In this document: positions 10,099 through 25,800 of the stretch, piece by piece
Numbering within the stretch: position 1 is the first letter of the stretch
Layout: every line of letters starts with the position of its first letter
DNA from: Petrosia ficiformis
Lineage: Eukaryota > Porifera > Demospongiae > Haplosclerida > Petrosiidae
Length of the DNA: 64,000 nucleotides
Assembly: GCA_947044365.1 (NCBI GenBank)
Contig: OX345636.1
Coordinates: forward strand, 37,163,212-37,227,211
Direction: 5' to 3'
Position numbers and translations under genes: made by a program
Notes under the pieces: model-generated
The model's database searches: none
What the model saw: only the letters and a program-made list of their open reading frames with translations
Told to the model about the DNA's origin: nothing

Positions 10099-13000
10099 AT
10101 GCAAGCCGTGAAGTGTGTAGTAGTTGGAGACGGGTGAGTTGAATTTACATATTTACAAAATGGTTGTTTTGGTAGAGTAAGACAAGACGCCATATTTTGT
10201 ATGTACCAACAGTATTAGAATATTTGTATTATAATAATTATAATGATTATCTATAATAATTATTATAATGTATTATGATTCTGAATTGGTCTTTGTGTTT
10301 ACATGGTTTGGCCAATGGAATTTTGCATCTTGATTTTTACTATAGCCAGCACATGACCTTACTTACAGTTTATTCATGTTCAGGAGTCGCAAATATTTGT
10401 GGTTATAACTTCATTATACTTTGTCGCACGTAACAAGGACTATTCCATTCATCACAACTTGATGAATCCAACAATGTGCTATATGATCGTAAATGATAAA
10501 CTATACAAATTGTGCCACCAGAGGGACAGACCCTATGCTTGAACACAGAAATACTGCAACTGCAATGAATTTACAAGATGCTTAGGCTTATAAGTAGGTA
10601 CTATGAAAACAATTATAATATACGCATCAGGAGCACATCTGCCGAAGGCGGGAAGGAGTGTACAACTGCTATATAAAACACTGTGGCAACCTTTGTCAAA
10701 CGATTTGCACAAAATGCCCATATATGGGCAAACTCTAAGCAAACAAGGCGGAGGTGCTAAGTGGCTGATAATACACAAAAATTTACTGACCAACCGCACC
10801 CAATGCACGTGGAGTATAGTATAGTCATACCCAAGCCCAATGCATAGTATTAACGTAACGTAACACTAATAGAGTTAGGAAAGAGAAAGACAGCTGTAGT
10901 AAGCCTACATGAGAACCAGATCAACATCGTTTGCTTCACTACCTCAAGAGGCATCGAAGAATATGGGAGTGTATAAAATATGTGGCAGCCCAAAAAGAAA
11001 AAGCTACAGGCTAAAACAACAATGATAGACCTCACAAGAACTTCTGAGGCATTCAGCATCTACCGACTTTATTACGAATTCTTCAAGTGCAACAGCATCC
11101 ACTTCTTTCACTCTAATTATAAGATACTTCACCTCCTTCTTCAACAGCCATCTAGTAGTACGTTTAGGTTTTGTCGCCATTTGTACAGGATACAGCACTT
11201 GGCATTAGGCATGTATGTTTATCACTAGCACTTGAAACAAATTATGAATGTCATTATCTCAGGTACTTTGGTTCAACAAAGGTTGACACAGCTTTCATAT
11301 AGCTGTTGTATGCTCCTTGGGATTCATGTGCTCCTGTACACATATACGCTGCAATTAATGTGGAAGTTATGCAAGCGAATAAAGACCATGTATCGTGTTA
11401 GTAGAGCTGTGGTAACGTCTGTAATGTTAACGGATTCACTGATTACTCAATAATAATAAAATAAGAAAGATGTCTAGTATTTATACAAGATCCAATAGAA
11501 TGTTCTAGATACATAATTAAGAAACTGTCAACCTAACACCACTAAACACATTGTAATACACAAATAAGCACCTAAGAGGACATTATATTAATAGGTCACC
11601 TCACGCCACAACGTCATTCCCACACACAATACTGGACACTACTCTAGTTTACTTGTCCTTAAGACTTGTAAACCAGAGTAGTCTTGCGATCCAGTCTCCG
11701 CCGTCTGATCTCAAAAAGGGGTGGAGTCTGGCTTCCGAGACTAATACCAGAGGGAAACAGCATGTTTCTTACGATTTCAACTATGAAGAAAGAACATCAG
11801 CCATGTTAGAGATAAAGTAGAAAACCACTATTACATGGACAAAAAGAATACATAGATGAGTTTATTATTGGTGTTTGAGGTTTCATCAGAGGAAGAATGC
11901 GGCAATTAAGGATCAGATGGCAGCTAGTAGTGATGGAGAATGGGAAAAAATATTTTGAAATATTAATTGCAGTGCATTTTAACTTATTTAGTTCAACAGA
12001 AGAGCTTCTAAGAAAACCATAAATACAAAAAGCATGCTTTGTAATTAAGCGAAGGGGAATCATCAGGGTGAGTGGGTGAAAGTCAGTGGCAATGTCCACA
12101 TTTAGCGTCTCTAGCCCTAGACTATTTAACGCCAAAAGGAATTAATATGATTGACCATACCCATCATGAATATAATTAAATGGCAAAAACAGTTTTCCGC
12201 ACACAACTTTGCCTGGGTAAAACGTTCTCTCTGTAGGTGCCTATGTTTATAACTCATCAAATCTACAACACTGAAGATTCTAAATTCTTTTACTGGAAAG
12301 AAGAGTTGTTGTGAAAGCCAGTGATATAAAAATCATGCTTCGTTAGATGCAGAAAGACAGCAAGGCGAGTGTTTGCAGTGCATGTAATCATCCATCTAAT
12401 AGTGGTCTTTTACTTTATCTCTAACATGACTGGTGTTCTTTTTTCATTGTTCAGGTCCTACTCTCCTGAAGCCTTCACAAGTAAGATCCTTCACAGCAGC
12501 CTACAAGTGAATTTCTTATTATGCTCATTTAATATGAGCTTTTACTTGCAACCAACATAACTTTCCATATATATCTTATTTGGAGATTTAAAAGAACTTC
12601 CATCCAGCTTTTTCTTCAGCAGGACACAGTTGAAAGTGCACTCCATGTACATAACTTTGGTTGAGTGAACTTCTGTTTCTTACTTTGCCGATCAAAATAG
12701 TTACAAATAATAGTCTCCAAGGTGCTCCTCACTTGTTGGCATTGTCAATTCTAACAACAGATGCAGGTGGATAAAGACAGTAATACTTTCCTCAAACCTT
12801 TCTGCCAAGACACATGGATAAACATGAGGTATAAGTACACGCTCACGTGAGAGACCACAAACACGTTATAATTTTACATCGTGATGATGCAATTTTTCCA
12901 TTGTTGATTTCCGCGAATTCTGAACTTAAATAGTCTATAGTACACTTGAATTATGATGTGTCACTCTGATTTCATACTCCACAGAACCTTATGTAAACCA

Positions 13001-16000
13001 GAAATCTAATATGTGTCCTAATAATTTATGAGTTGTAGATAATAAATTCTCACTTTTTACTTCTTTCAGGGATGTTGATAAAACAGCTCTTATAATCACT
13101 TATACTACAAATGCTTACCCTAAGGAGTATATCCCAACTGTGTAAGTTAATTTAATTATGTACATGTATGTAATACAAAGGCACATGACTTAAACACACA
13201 CTTACACACACACGTTATTGTTATGTTATTTCTGGTCATATAAATATTAAAGTACACTACAAACTCTTATACACACACAGCATATATACACATACACATA
13301 AATGTACACATGCACACATTATTTAATTATATTTATATGTATTCATTAAAAGAGTCCTTATGTATCTTGTAAGATATCATGTGATAATACTGTGTTATGT
13401 AGAAAAAGAAGCCATGTGGGTATTACATATCCTTGTGACCATTACCTCACCCTTAATGTTGTGATTAACCTTACTGTAAGTAAATACCACTCAAAGTATA
13501 TACATGTAAATAAAACCATCTATAACTAATTTACAAGCTGTTGGGTTCATGCAGCTGTTTTTCTTTGTGTTTACATGTATCTATATATTATATGTATTAT
13601 ACATGTTGATTTCCTGTTTTGCGGTATGTTATGTACATATTGTACATATGTATTATGTACATGTCTATTGTAATTGCATTTTTACATGTGTATTATGTAC
13701 ATGTTATATGCTGTGTACATATGTATTATGTACATGTCTTTGCAATTGTATGTATAACAATACATGTAGTTGTTATGGTTGCTACATGGGTTATCAATGT
13801 TTACTTAATGTTTTGCAGGTTATTAGAGAAATGTAGTAATTTTTTTAGTCAGTTAGTATAGTTCTATTATGTGAATCTTTAAAATTACTGTCAGAAGAGC
13901 GAGTCAGCCATATTATTGTGGATGAATACGTATCTATGTGAATGTGTTGTATGCAAAGAACATCAATATAGAGCTCAGCTAATTAATGGGTGTGGCATGT
14001 AAAGGAATGCATACACACATTAGTAACTTTTACACGTACTACAATAGTAATAGCAAGAAATACGAAAGATAAATAAAAAAGAGATAAAGAGAAGGAAATA
14101 ATGGGCTTTAACTAGAAGCAAAAAGTGGTTTCATAGGATAGTATAGTTTTAGTATGATTATAAGGACCACTTTTAGTTGTAGGTAGTGTGAAGATAATAT
14201 TAGGCTTACGAAATGATTTTTAGTTAAATAACTAAAAGTGTCTAATATTGACCATTTTTCATTTTAGTTAGTTATAGTTATTGCAATAGACCTGTAATTT
14301 AGTTATAGTTTAGAAATATACTTCCATAGCGTTTTTACAGAATGAAAATCAGTAATTATACTATCTGTATAGGGCATACATCTAAAAGTATAAAATGTTT
14401 ATTTTCACACTAAACACAATAACATCTATATATAATTACCCGTGTCCGTCTGTCTGTACGTGTGAAGCGTTTTTAGCCAAGCGTAACAAACCGTGGTGAA
14501 AAGGTTAAACTGCTCCTACAAATTTTTGCTAATGGAGAAGAGTTAGAGAGAGAATACGAAAGTTTGTTCAACTTCACTTTCCTTCAATTTGCAAATTGAT
14601 ACCTTAAGAGAAAGAAGATGCAAACAAAGAAGTAGGAAGAAAGTTAAGCCCTGAATGTCGCACAAAATTTGTAAATCATTTGTGAAGAAGAGAAAAACAA
14701 GATAAGCTACTATAGAGAATATCTTACGATTAATAGAGAAGAGAAGAAAGAAATAATGTTTTCAAGATGACACTGACAGCATTAATTGGGCCAATGGAAG
14801 TATAAAAAGATCATTACATTTCTAAAATTTGTTTCTGGTCAATGGAACTGAGACATTTCATAGATAATAGAAAATATTCAAAACAACATAAACAGCAGAT
14901 AAGAAAGCAATCAAGTCTGTGGCGAATAAGACAGTCAAGAGTAACTCAATCAACACAGAGTAGAGGAAGATTAATTATTAAATAGCAGACAAGAGTGAGA
15001 GAAAATAGAACGGTATATTACTATTTGGCGAATTAAGACAATCAAGATCAACACCAACGGCTCAGAAGAGAGCAAGATATAATGTTAAAATTAATCTATT
15101 AATATAAAAGAATATTTAGTAATATTTCAATAATATAATATAATAACGAATGCATTCGCAGTGCAGAACCCTCGCCACAAGTGTGATTGGGGAAACAACT
15201 TCAGAATGATTCATTCACTGACTAGGAAATAACTACTGACTGTAATAATAATTATTAGAATTTTTATACTGAGATTATATTATATTTGTGTGTGTGTCGA
15301 TTACAACTTACAGTTATACTTGCTATATAAGTATAAGATTACAACAGCTTCAATGATGTGCATGAAATAAATAGGTGGAGCTAGAAATTCCCAGAAAGCT
15401 TAGCTAGAAGTTGTAGCAGCCACTAGTTCACTTGTACTTCATTTCAAGATTTGAATCGACAGCAATAGGCTTCAAGCAAGATTAGCTGTGTTTCAATGAT
15501 CTCTTTTGCTACCAGACATCATCTAAAAGTTAGACAACGACCTTGAGTTATAAAAATTGTCAAAGCTTTAAAACAGAAAGGTTGTAACAAAAGCCTATTG
15601 TTACTTTTGATCCTTGTATGATACATCTGCTAATAGTATTTTCAAAGTGCCTATGTTCATAGGTTTGCTGGAATTTTGCCGAAAGACAAACAAATATATT
15701 CAACCTCATCTGGAAGAAGTAAAATTATTCTGGTTGCAATATTTTCTGCCATGAGCCCCAATGAAATGTAGCATGTAAGAAACTTAATGATAGGTCTTTC
15801 TTGATACCGAGTATCATTAGTTTTAGATGAATTTGAAGCTGCATGAAAACTGATAATTTGCTGGAATTCTATCACAAATGATATTTGCAATTCTATCACA
15901 AATGATATTTGATGACATGAATCACTATTTTTTATTATCATAGATACTAAATTTGGAATTCAATAATTATTATTTTGTTGTCGGTGTATTTTGCAGTGGT

Positions 16001-16780
16001 GAAGATGTTTGTCAAAAAACAAAATCAGAGCTGTACTGATTAATAGAACGTACATACATTATAATTATTAAATTATTGTTATACATAAATATAGTAAAAC
16101 CAAATAATGAGAATAATTGATCATTATTACTTGTTTATTTGTTATATTCTCCTCCTCTATTATCTCTTCACTTCCTCTCCCTCTCCCTCCACATTATCTC
16201 CTTCCCTTTCTTTACTCTCTCCTCCACTACTTCCCACTCCACTACCTCCCACCTCCTTCTCTCCCTCCTCCCTCTCTCCCTCCATTCCACCTCCATCATC
16301 TCCTCCCCTTTTTAGTTTTGATAATTATTCAGCTAAAGTTATGGTAGATGGTACACCTATTAATTTAGGTTTATGGGATACATCAGGTTAGTTTATTTAT
16401 CACTCATGAATGACTCATCATAATTAATAGTATATAATTTAATTAATATATTTTAGTATCATATCAGGTTGTGATAATTTGTGGTTCCAAATTCTCACAA
16501 CCTGATATGATACTACAGTATATTTATGTGCAAATACTTGCCATAATATGTGCACTTTTAAAATAATAATTCAGGTATACACTTGTTCAATGTACTAGTG
16601 TTATTCTTTGCAGGTCAAGAAGATTACGATATGCTTAGACCACATGCATACCCTCAGACAGTTAGTGACTGAGATAATAATTGAATTATATAACTGTCAA
16701 TATTGAATTATAATGTATCTGTAATACAATGTATAATATGCATGTAAATAATAATAATAATAAAGAATATGTATTTTATG

Positions 16781-16813
<33 letters not shown>

Positions 16814-19800
16814 ATGTATGTATCTATGTATTTATGTATATATATGTATGTATGTATGTATTGATGTCTGTATGTATATATGTATGTTGTATGTATTTAT
16901 GTATGTATGTATGTATGTATGTACATGTATGTATGTTTGTATGTATTTATGTATGTATGTATGTATGTATGTATGTATATATGTATGTATGTAATTATGT
17001 ATGTATGTATGAATGTATGTATGTATGTACTATGTATATATATATATATGTATGTATGTATACATGTATGTATGTGTGTATGTATGTAATATATATACCA
17101 TAGCTTCAAGGTGTATATGGTGAATATAAGACCTCAGCCCTGAGATATCAGCCTGAGGTGAAGCCGAGGGCTGATATTGAGAGGCGAAGGTCTTATATTC
17201 GCCAAGAAGACATGGTACATATAATATATTCAGTAACTTACAGAAACGTCAAACATGCCTAATACACGATAGTTGCCATGCCCACTGCATACACTTATCT
17301 GTGTTCTTAGGTATAACCTTACGTATTTCATCTACCTTGGGTGATGTAGTGAATTTAAATCGTGAAGCAAACATGGTATCAACTTTTTTCTTCCTCGATA
17401 ACGAGAGCCTCTTCCTCTTTGGTGTTTATTCCATTTTTCAGCTGTAACCACAGAAGGCGCAGATGGCAGATGGTAATGCGCATGCTCGGTAGGATGCAAT
17501 TGTCATGTGGAGGGGAGTATATCAGTAATATACACCTGCGGTTATTGAACCGAGGGGTATATCATGTATATACAACCTGGTGGCTCTTTGATGTTTCTGT
17601 TAGTTATTGTATACGTATGTTTATATATATGTATTTATGTATGTATGTATATATATGTATGTATGTATTTATGTATGTATGTATATGTACATGTACATGT
17701 ATGTGTGTATGTAAGTATTTCATCAACACTATATTCCCCATTGATATGTAAAAGACTTCATTATTAAAGTAGAACACTTATTATTTACTTTAAAAAAACA
17801 ACAATTATACATGTACATATACATACATAATGTACATGTACAACTGTACACACAAAATTATATATTATATATATTATATATATATATATTACATTCATAT
17901 ATACATATATGTACATGTACACATGTACAGTACACTGCAGATCCAACTTAAGGTGCACTCGCGGATTGGTCGTAAGGCTGACGCGAATGCTAATATTAGT
18001 GCACACAAGGACAGTACCTTGCACTCTTGAGCGAGCGCGATCAAGCATCCTCGTATGTATGCACATCTTATATGTGTACGCCAGTGTATGACAGTTCAAG
18101 CACTGCACTTTGCACATGCGTAACGAACAGGTGCAATATTGTTCTGTTCAATCTGTGGTGTGACATACTTTTGGTTTTCTTTTGCTGTCTTCAATTGTAA
18201 GTGCTGCTGGTCCTAATCTCTGTTTCTGGTGTGAAATTTTCCTCCCTACTTACTGTGCCATTCAACTTATGGTGTGAAATTTTCCTTCCTACTTCCTGTG
18301 CCGTTCAACTTATGGTGTGAAATTTTCCTCTCTACTTTGTCAGATATATGGTGTTTGTAGAGTGAAATCTTTCTGACTAATCTCTGTTTTTGAAATTTGT
18401 AAGTTTTGCACTTTAATAGCATAAAATAATTATGTATATTGTATGTATTAGATAAAGCATCGTTACGAGTACTATACGGGAAATAGTGCACGAGGGGTGG
18501 GGTCGAGAAACTCATGCAGCACGAGGTGTAGCCGAGTGCTGTATGAGGTTACGAGACCCCACTCCTCATGCACTATTTCCTGTATAGCACGAGTATATGG
18601 TGCTTTATGTGGTTTATGGTATTTGTGAGTTGGCAAGATCGAGTCTTTGAGATGGATAAGGAAAATGAAGCACCTGCTTTGTGTGACAAGACTGAACCAA
18701 AACGGCCTAAGCGCCTTAGTTTAAAGTTACCATGTAAGAAGAAAGTACTTTCAGAAAATGTTGTAGAAAGATTTGTTGATGATGCAACTCTTGAAAAGGC
18801 AATTGGAGGGTTGAACCCTGCAAATACTGAGACCAGTACCCCGTGGGCCGTTAAAAACTTCACTGCTTGGGCTAACAATCATAGAAAACTAGTGCCAAAT
18901 GACCCTGTCCCCAAAGATCTACTCGAGTGTCACGATCACACAATGGTTTGCAAGTATCTGTGTTTTTTCATTCTCGAAACACGAAAAGAAGATAGGGCAC
19001 TTAAATTGTGTATTTCAGAAGAATAGATCTCCGTTTTCCATTCTTGACGAGCGTAATGAAAACTTTCGTGACCTGTTCAACACCCTTGATTTGGTCCGCA
19101 GTTCCCTGCATAGAGAGAGTGTAGGTGCTGTAAGAAAGAGTGCACCAATTATAGAAGTGGAACATGAAAGTCTTTTTTGGAAAATGAAACTCCTTAGCTA
19201 TTCATCACCTAGAATTCTCCAAAAGACTGTATTCTTTTATGTTGGACTACACTTGTTCGTTTTCCACCTGATACTACTGTTTACAATTCTTGTGTCTTCT
19301 ATGAATACACTGAATACATCTCTCTAAATAACCAACATACACATGTAGGTTCAAAGATATAAATAGGCAAAACAAAGTTGGTCGAGCATATGCTCATGTT
19401 GACTCTGAACGTTGTATTGTAAAATTGCTAGACAAGTAAAGCTAACACCTAATTCACCTTATTTGTACATGCGTCCCTTTGAGAAGATTCCAGAAGAATC
19501 CAAGCCCCATGGTATTGTAAACAACGAGTCGGCATAAATAAACTAAAAAAAATACTTCCTAAATTAAGTATAGACTCTCAGTGTGGTATGAATTACAGCT
19601 ATAACCTGAATGTTTACTCGAGGGGTCCCTGAGAAACTGATAGCTGAAAAAACTGGTCATCATAGCATAAAAGCCTTGAGGTATTATGAACGAACTCCAC
19701 AAGAATTGGAAAAGGCTGTTGATGATGTAATTGCTATACCTAAGAATGAGTTCTCTGTAATGGAAACAGATCTACCAGTAATAGATGTACCAGTAGTGAA

Positions 19801-22800
19801 AACAGATGATCTGTCAAAGGGAGATGATCTACCAAAAGAGAAAAAACTTCCTAACCCTGTTTGCCATACCTTCACAAGAAACTTGAGCAATTGTACAATT
19901 AACATTTCATACTCTTAACAATTTGCAAGTAATTTGCTATGTAATTGAAACTTTTCACAACAAAGCATTAGTGAAATTCTCCTGTTTTGTTGTTTAAATT
20001 GCCCATTTATCACTTTGTTAATCACTTTGAAAAATAGTTAATCATTTTATAACACTTATTACAACACTAGTTGTTTCCATGGAGATTATATTTACAGTTA
20101 ACCACAATGCACTTGTATGGATGTGTGCTATATTAATGCGTGGTACTATCTGACATGTGACCTGTACTTTATGAGAAATATAGAACTGGGCGGTGTCTTT
20201 GATCTGCCCACTCATAATGCTATAAATAATTATATAATTAAATGACTACAATGACTATGATCATCTATCTATGTGGGTATAATATAAGTTTTACTGTTAT
20301 TTTAATGTAATTATAATATAATATAACATATTATATATAATATATATATACATATATAGTATGATGGTGACATCATCCTTTGATGTGGTGAGGTCTATAT
20401 ATTGTATATAGACCTAAGAGGAGGTCTATATTTTTAAATATAGACCTGTCTGACCACTCTGTGTACACTATGCAGGAGATGTCACCATCATACAATATAT
20501 TGTATATAGTATACTAATAGGTCCTATTAATAAAAAAATAATAAAAATCATTTCCAATAAAATGAAAGATGTAGGGATTTCAAAACACAAAAAGCATGTG
20601 AACAAGGTTAGGTTGGACCCAAAATTAAACAAACCACTTCCATATAACCCTACATAAGTACAGCTCTTTGTATTTTGCTTTATAAGTACTTATGTAGGGT
20701 TATATGGAAGTGGTTTGTTTAATTTTGGGTCACATGGCCACCTAACCTTGTTCACATACATTTTAAGTTTTGACATGCCTCCATCTTCTTTCATTTTATT
20801 GGAAATGTTTTTTATTATTCTTGTTATTACAAGGTGTGGTTAGAATTGTGTTACAGAATAAATTTGAGGTGGTGGAAGTCTCCTGTGGTTGGGGTATAAC
20901 TACTTTCTGTAATTAGGTTTTGTTTTATGATGTATGGTGGCATTGTGGCCCTCTTTTCCATTTTTTTTTTCGTTTCCTGCTTATTGTAAATTACAACTCG
21001 ATTTTGACAACAACTCTCTACAGGAGATGCAAATCTTGGTTGAATAGTACGGATTAGAGTGGATTCAGGAAAACAAAATGGCGGCTTATCACATAGCATC
21101 TCCTGAGAAGTTTACCTTTGCCCAGCCAGATGAATGGCATAGATGAACGGCGATTGGAACATGTCCGTGTTGCCTCAGTTCTCCAAGAAAAAACTCAAGA
21201 GACACTAGTGAACACTTTTGTATATTCAATGAAGACTGAGGCAGATGACACATTACACTCCTTCACCCTCACTGAGGAAGGAGTACACTAGGGTTGTGTC
21301 AAAGATTGAAGAGTACTTCGTCAACAAAATGGAATGTTATTTATGATCGTGCTAAATTTAACCAGAGGAAACAAAATGAAGGGGAATTGGTAGATATGTT
21401 TATCACATCCCTCCAAAGTTTAGCAGAGCATTGTTCATACAGAAATCTAAAAGAGGAGATGATCTGAGGTAGAATTATAGTTGGCCTCTTGGATACGGCT
21501 CTATCTGAGAAGCTACAGCTGGATTCAGATCTGACTCTGAAGAAGGCAATGACAAGTGCTTGCCAGCGAGAAATGGTGAGGAATCAACAAATGTTTTTGA
21601 CCAATCAAGATCAACCAGTGGAAATCAAAGTAATAGAATCGGTTAAGAAAAGAATGAACAGTAAATCAAGACCACAGCATCCGAAACATCATAGCACAGT
21701 CCTACAGTCATGTGCTTGGTGTGGAAAACGACATAGTCATGGACGAGAATACTGTCCAGCAAAATCTCTCGTGTGTGTCACAAATGTAAAAAAAAACGTG
21801 GGCATTTTCAAACCGTATGTAGATCTAGATCCAAAACTGTTAGAACAATTGGAGGAGATGAATCATCAGTTTTTATGGGAACTATCCATGGTAATGTGGA
21901 AACAGTTAACATTTCCAGCGATTCTTGGAATGTGACACTACTACTTGATGGAATTTCAGTCCAATTCAAGATGGATACAGGAGCTGATGTGACAGCTATA
22001 CCTTCACGCAGTTTTGATAAATTTACGAGTGTTCGACTCAGCGTGAGCGATGGGGTTCTCAAATGACCAGGTCACAAATTCTCACAGTGAAGGGGAAATT
22101 TACTACAGAACTCAAGTGGCAACAGAAAAAGTGCCAGGAGGATGTCTACGTCATTGAGAAGTTACAGAGACCGTTGATAGGCTGCCCAGCTATAGAAAGA
22201 CTTGGTCTGTTAGTTAGAGTAGGAATTGTTGACGATTCATTGATCGTAATAAGCACTCGACACTGTTTTCTGGTCTAGGGAATCTACAAAACGAGTACAG
22301 ATAGCTTTCTCCAGATGCTGTTCCATTCTCTATCATGGCACCAAGGAGAATACCTTACCCTCTCAGAGCAAAGGTACAAACTGAACTCAACAGAATGGGG
22401 TAATCTCCAAAATTACAGAACCAACTTTATGGTGTGCCGGTATTGTTGTCGTGCCCAAGTCAGATGGACGTGTACGTATATGTGGTGACCTCACCAAGCT
22501 TAATGAATGCATTTAAAAAGAGCGATATCAATTACCATCTGTCGGAGAATCTCTGTCCAAACTTCGGTTTGCAAAGGTCTTCTCAAAATTAGATGCAAAT
22601 TCAGGTTTCTGGCAGATCCCACCTCACAAGGACTCTCAGCATCTCACTACCTGTCTAAATCCATTTGGGCGTTATTGTTTTAACCTCCTTCCTTTTGGGA
22701 TTACGTCTGCCCTGGAATGCTTTCAGTATCATATCTCCACCATTTTGCAAGAACTTCAGTGAGTGACTTGCCAAGTTGATGACATTTTGGTGTTTGCTTT

Positions 22801-25800
22801 GTCACAGGAAGAACACGATCAATGCTTTGCTGTGGTACTGAATCGTCTTGGGGGAAGCAAATGTGACTTTGAACTCAGATAAATGTGAATTTTCCAAGTC
22901 TACTGTCACCTTTCCTGGTCATGTTATTGATCACACTGGTATATGACCAGACCCAAACAAGGTTAATGCCATTGTTCAGATGAAGACTCCCGAGAGTATT
23001 AGTGAACTTCGTAGATTTTTAGGTATGACCAACCAATTGAATAAATTTTCACCTTTCATTGCAGATAGAACCAAACTTTAAGAGACCTCCTAGTCAAGAA
23101 CACTGAGTGGCAATGGGGACATCAACAAGCTGCTGCATTTGGAGAAATTAAGAAGGAGCTAAGCAGTTCCAAGACATTAGGTCAATACAACCCTAACAGC
23201 AAGACTGTTTTAGCAGCTGATGCTTCTTCATTTGGTCTCAGTGCAGTGATCTTCCAACAACAGCGAAATGGAGATTGGATGCCAATCACATATGCCTCAA
23301 GGCGCCTAACAGCTACAAAATCTTGTTATGCATAAATAGAAAAGGAAGCACTCGCAATCACATGGGCTTGTGAAAAGCTCAATGACTATGTGTTAGGAAT
23401 GAAATACCACATACAAACTGACCACAAACCTCTACTGTCCCTTCTTGGAAATCGAAATCTCGATGATCTACCAGCTCGTATCCAAAGATTTCGCATGAGA
23501 ATGATGAAGTACCACTACACAACTGAGCATGTTCCTTGAAAGAGTTAGTCATTGCAGACACACTGTTAAGAGCTCCAGTTTCAAAACTTACAGCAGAGGA
23601 TATTTGAACCTCCCCCTTTGGGAGGGTTACGGTAAATGGTTTGGAAAATTTCTGTCTGTGTGTCCTACTCCACTCTAACTCAAAAACTGGACACTCCTGG
23701 ACCTCCATAATTGGCATGCATACACTCCTTCGAAGTGACAAGAACGAGCACTCACTAATATTTGCTCCATTATACTAGAAGCTATCAAAAAGGGCAAGAA
23801 AGCCACTAGGTGTGGCTTCTTTCAGTCTTCCAGACTCTTCCCGCATCTAACGAAGCACAAGTTTTACATTACTGGCTGTCTTACGACTCTTCTTTTCAAC
23901 AAAGCAAGATAGAAACTTTGAGCATGTATATTTCGAAAGGTATAAAGCTGACATGAAATACCCCGCCAATAATTATAACATGCAGCAGAGGAGGGAGGGT
24001 CATGCAACCTTCAGTTGCTCTATATTACTTTCGGTGAACAGGTGTATGTTCATGTGTCCCAAGTCTTTGAATCCCTTCCAGCCACATCTGACCCCTTAAA
24101 ACAAATTAAAGTAACTCAAGAGAAAAATAGAGATATCCAGTTAGTAAGGAAGTATCTCATCAATGGATGGCCATATAAAAAGATGTTGTCACAGGAACTG
24201 AAACTGTATCATAATATAGTTGTGGAACTCACAGAAGTAAATGGAATCATACTCCGAGGGAATAGAATACTCATTCCTAAGAGAGCTTCGCTCTGAGATG
24301 TTAACTAGATTACACACAGGACACCTTGGGATTTCCAAATGTTGAGTAAAGGCTCGTCAGTTTATGTGGTGGCCTGGTATGTCAACTGAGATTGGTGAGA
24401 TGATTCAGAAATGCAATATATGTAACAAACACAAACCACAGAGACCCCAACCGTTGATCAGTTCTGAATTTCCAGAGCTTCCTTGGCAGAAGCTAGGTAC
24501 TGACCTGTTTACATGGAAAGAATTCAACTACCTCCTTGTGATTGACTATTACTCAAGGGATATTGAAATTGCAAAGTTACATTCAACGTCTTCTATTTCA
24601 CCTTTCTTCTATATTCGGCTGACACGGTATCCCGAGAATTGTTTTTTCTGATAATGGCCCCCAGTACAAGTCGATTGAACTTTCAAAAGAATAGTAGTCC
24701 TTGGTTTCTACAATTGATTGGAGAAGCTGAATGAGCAGTGAAGACTGTTAAGCAGCTGCTCTCTAAATTTTCTGATCTTTATCTAGCATTGCTAGCATAC
24801 AGGGCTTCCCCACTAAACAATGGATACAGTCCATCGGAACTCCTCATGGGCAGGAGATTGCGAACTACCATATCTGTTTTACCGGAGATATTGGAACCCA
24901 AGTTGCTGGATAAAGAATCTGTGAACGAGTGGGAAGAGAAACAGAAGAGGTCACAGTTTATAACTACAGACCCAGGGCTATTCAGAGTTGTGGACAATTT
25001 AAGAGGACACATCAGAATATACTAGAAGTTTGGGAGGCAATGTACAGAGCAATTCTGGAAACGTTTCTGTATTCACAAGATATAAACACCTCTAGATCCC
25101 AAAACACTTCAACATATATACTACAATTACCACTAAATTCTATACATTCATTACAATCAAGTAACTTTGCCAGAGAATTTAACAGTAAATTATCAGAGCA
25201 TAGTAAGTCTATCCATTGAGTGTTTTGAGGATTTTAAAAAGTTTATTCAATTGATGGCAACTAGAGACAAAACATGGAAATTTTGGGTGCAATTTGTGTT
25301 CACAGATGCCAACTCCTATCATCACAACGTTTCAACAGGGAGCATTTAACAAAGCATGCAAGACAGCAATTGTAAAGCCAAACCCAGATTACATTAGTAG
25401 AATAGCTCCTTACCATACAAGATAAAAACTTTAGAAAATCTGATGTCACAGCTTTTTCCAAGTACATGTGGCAAAACTGGTCAAATAGAATCACCAATTT
25501 CTTCAAACAGTAATGACTACAAATGTTAGTGAAATATACAGACTCAAATGAAATGTATTAAAGACCATTCTCTCTTTGCTACTGATCAAAGTCATGATCT
25601 TTTAAACATTGGGACAATTGGCCAGCGTAACTTCCTGCACAGAATCTCTGTAGTCATTTTAAAAGAACCAAGTGTGCAAGCATCTATCAGAAGACACCAC
25701 CTAAGAACTTTCTCTGAAAGGAAACGGAATACTCGTAAAATATCTCAGTTAGAGAGAGATAAACGTCTAATTCTTTCCACTATGAGAAAAAAAGATGCAG

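Noticed and set aside
10533..11453. Cluster of short frames in Rac-like intron 1
   Set aside because: Overlapping on both strands, no domain features, within dispersed repeats.
13549..13861. Two overlapping Tyr/Cys/Met-rich frames
   Set aside because: Low-complexity tatgtacatgt tract with no codon or domain signal.
16107..16391. Pro/Ser-rich frame running into a Rac-like sequence
   Set aside because: The Pro/Ser part is the polypyrimidine tract; only the last 71 bases (16316-16386) are exon.
16729..17110. Long Met/Tyr/Val/Cys-rich and His/Thr/Ile-rich open frames
   Set aside because: They are translations of an (ATGT)n microsatellite on both strands.
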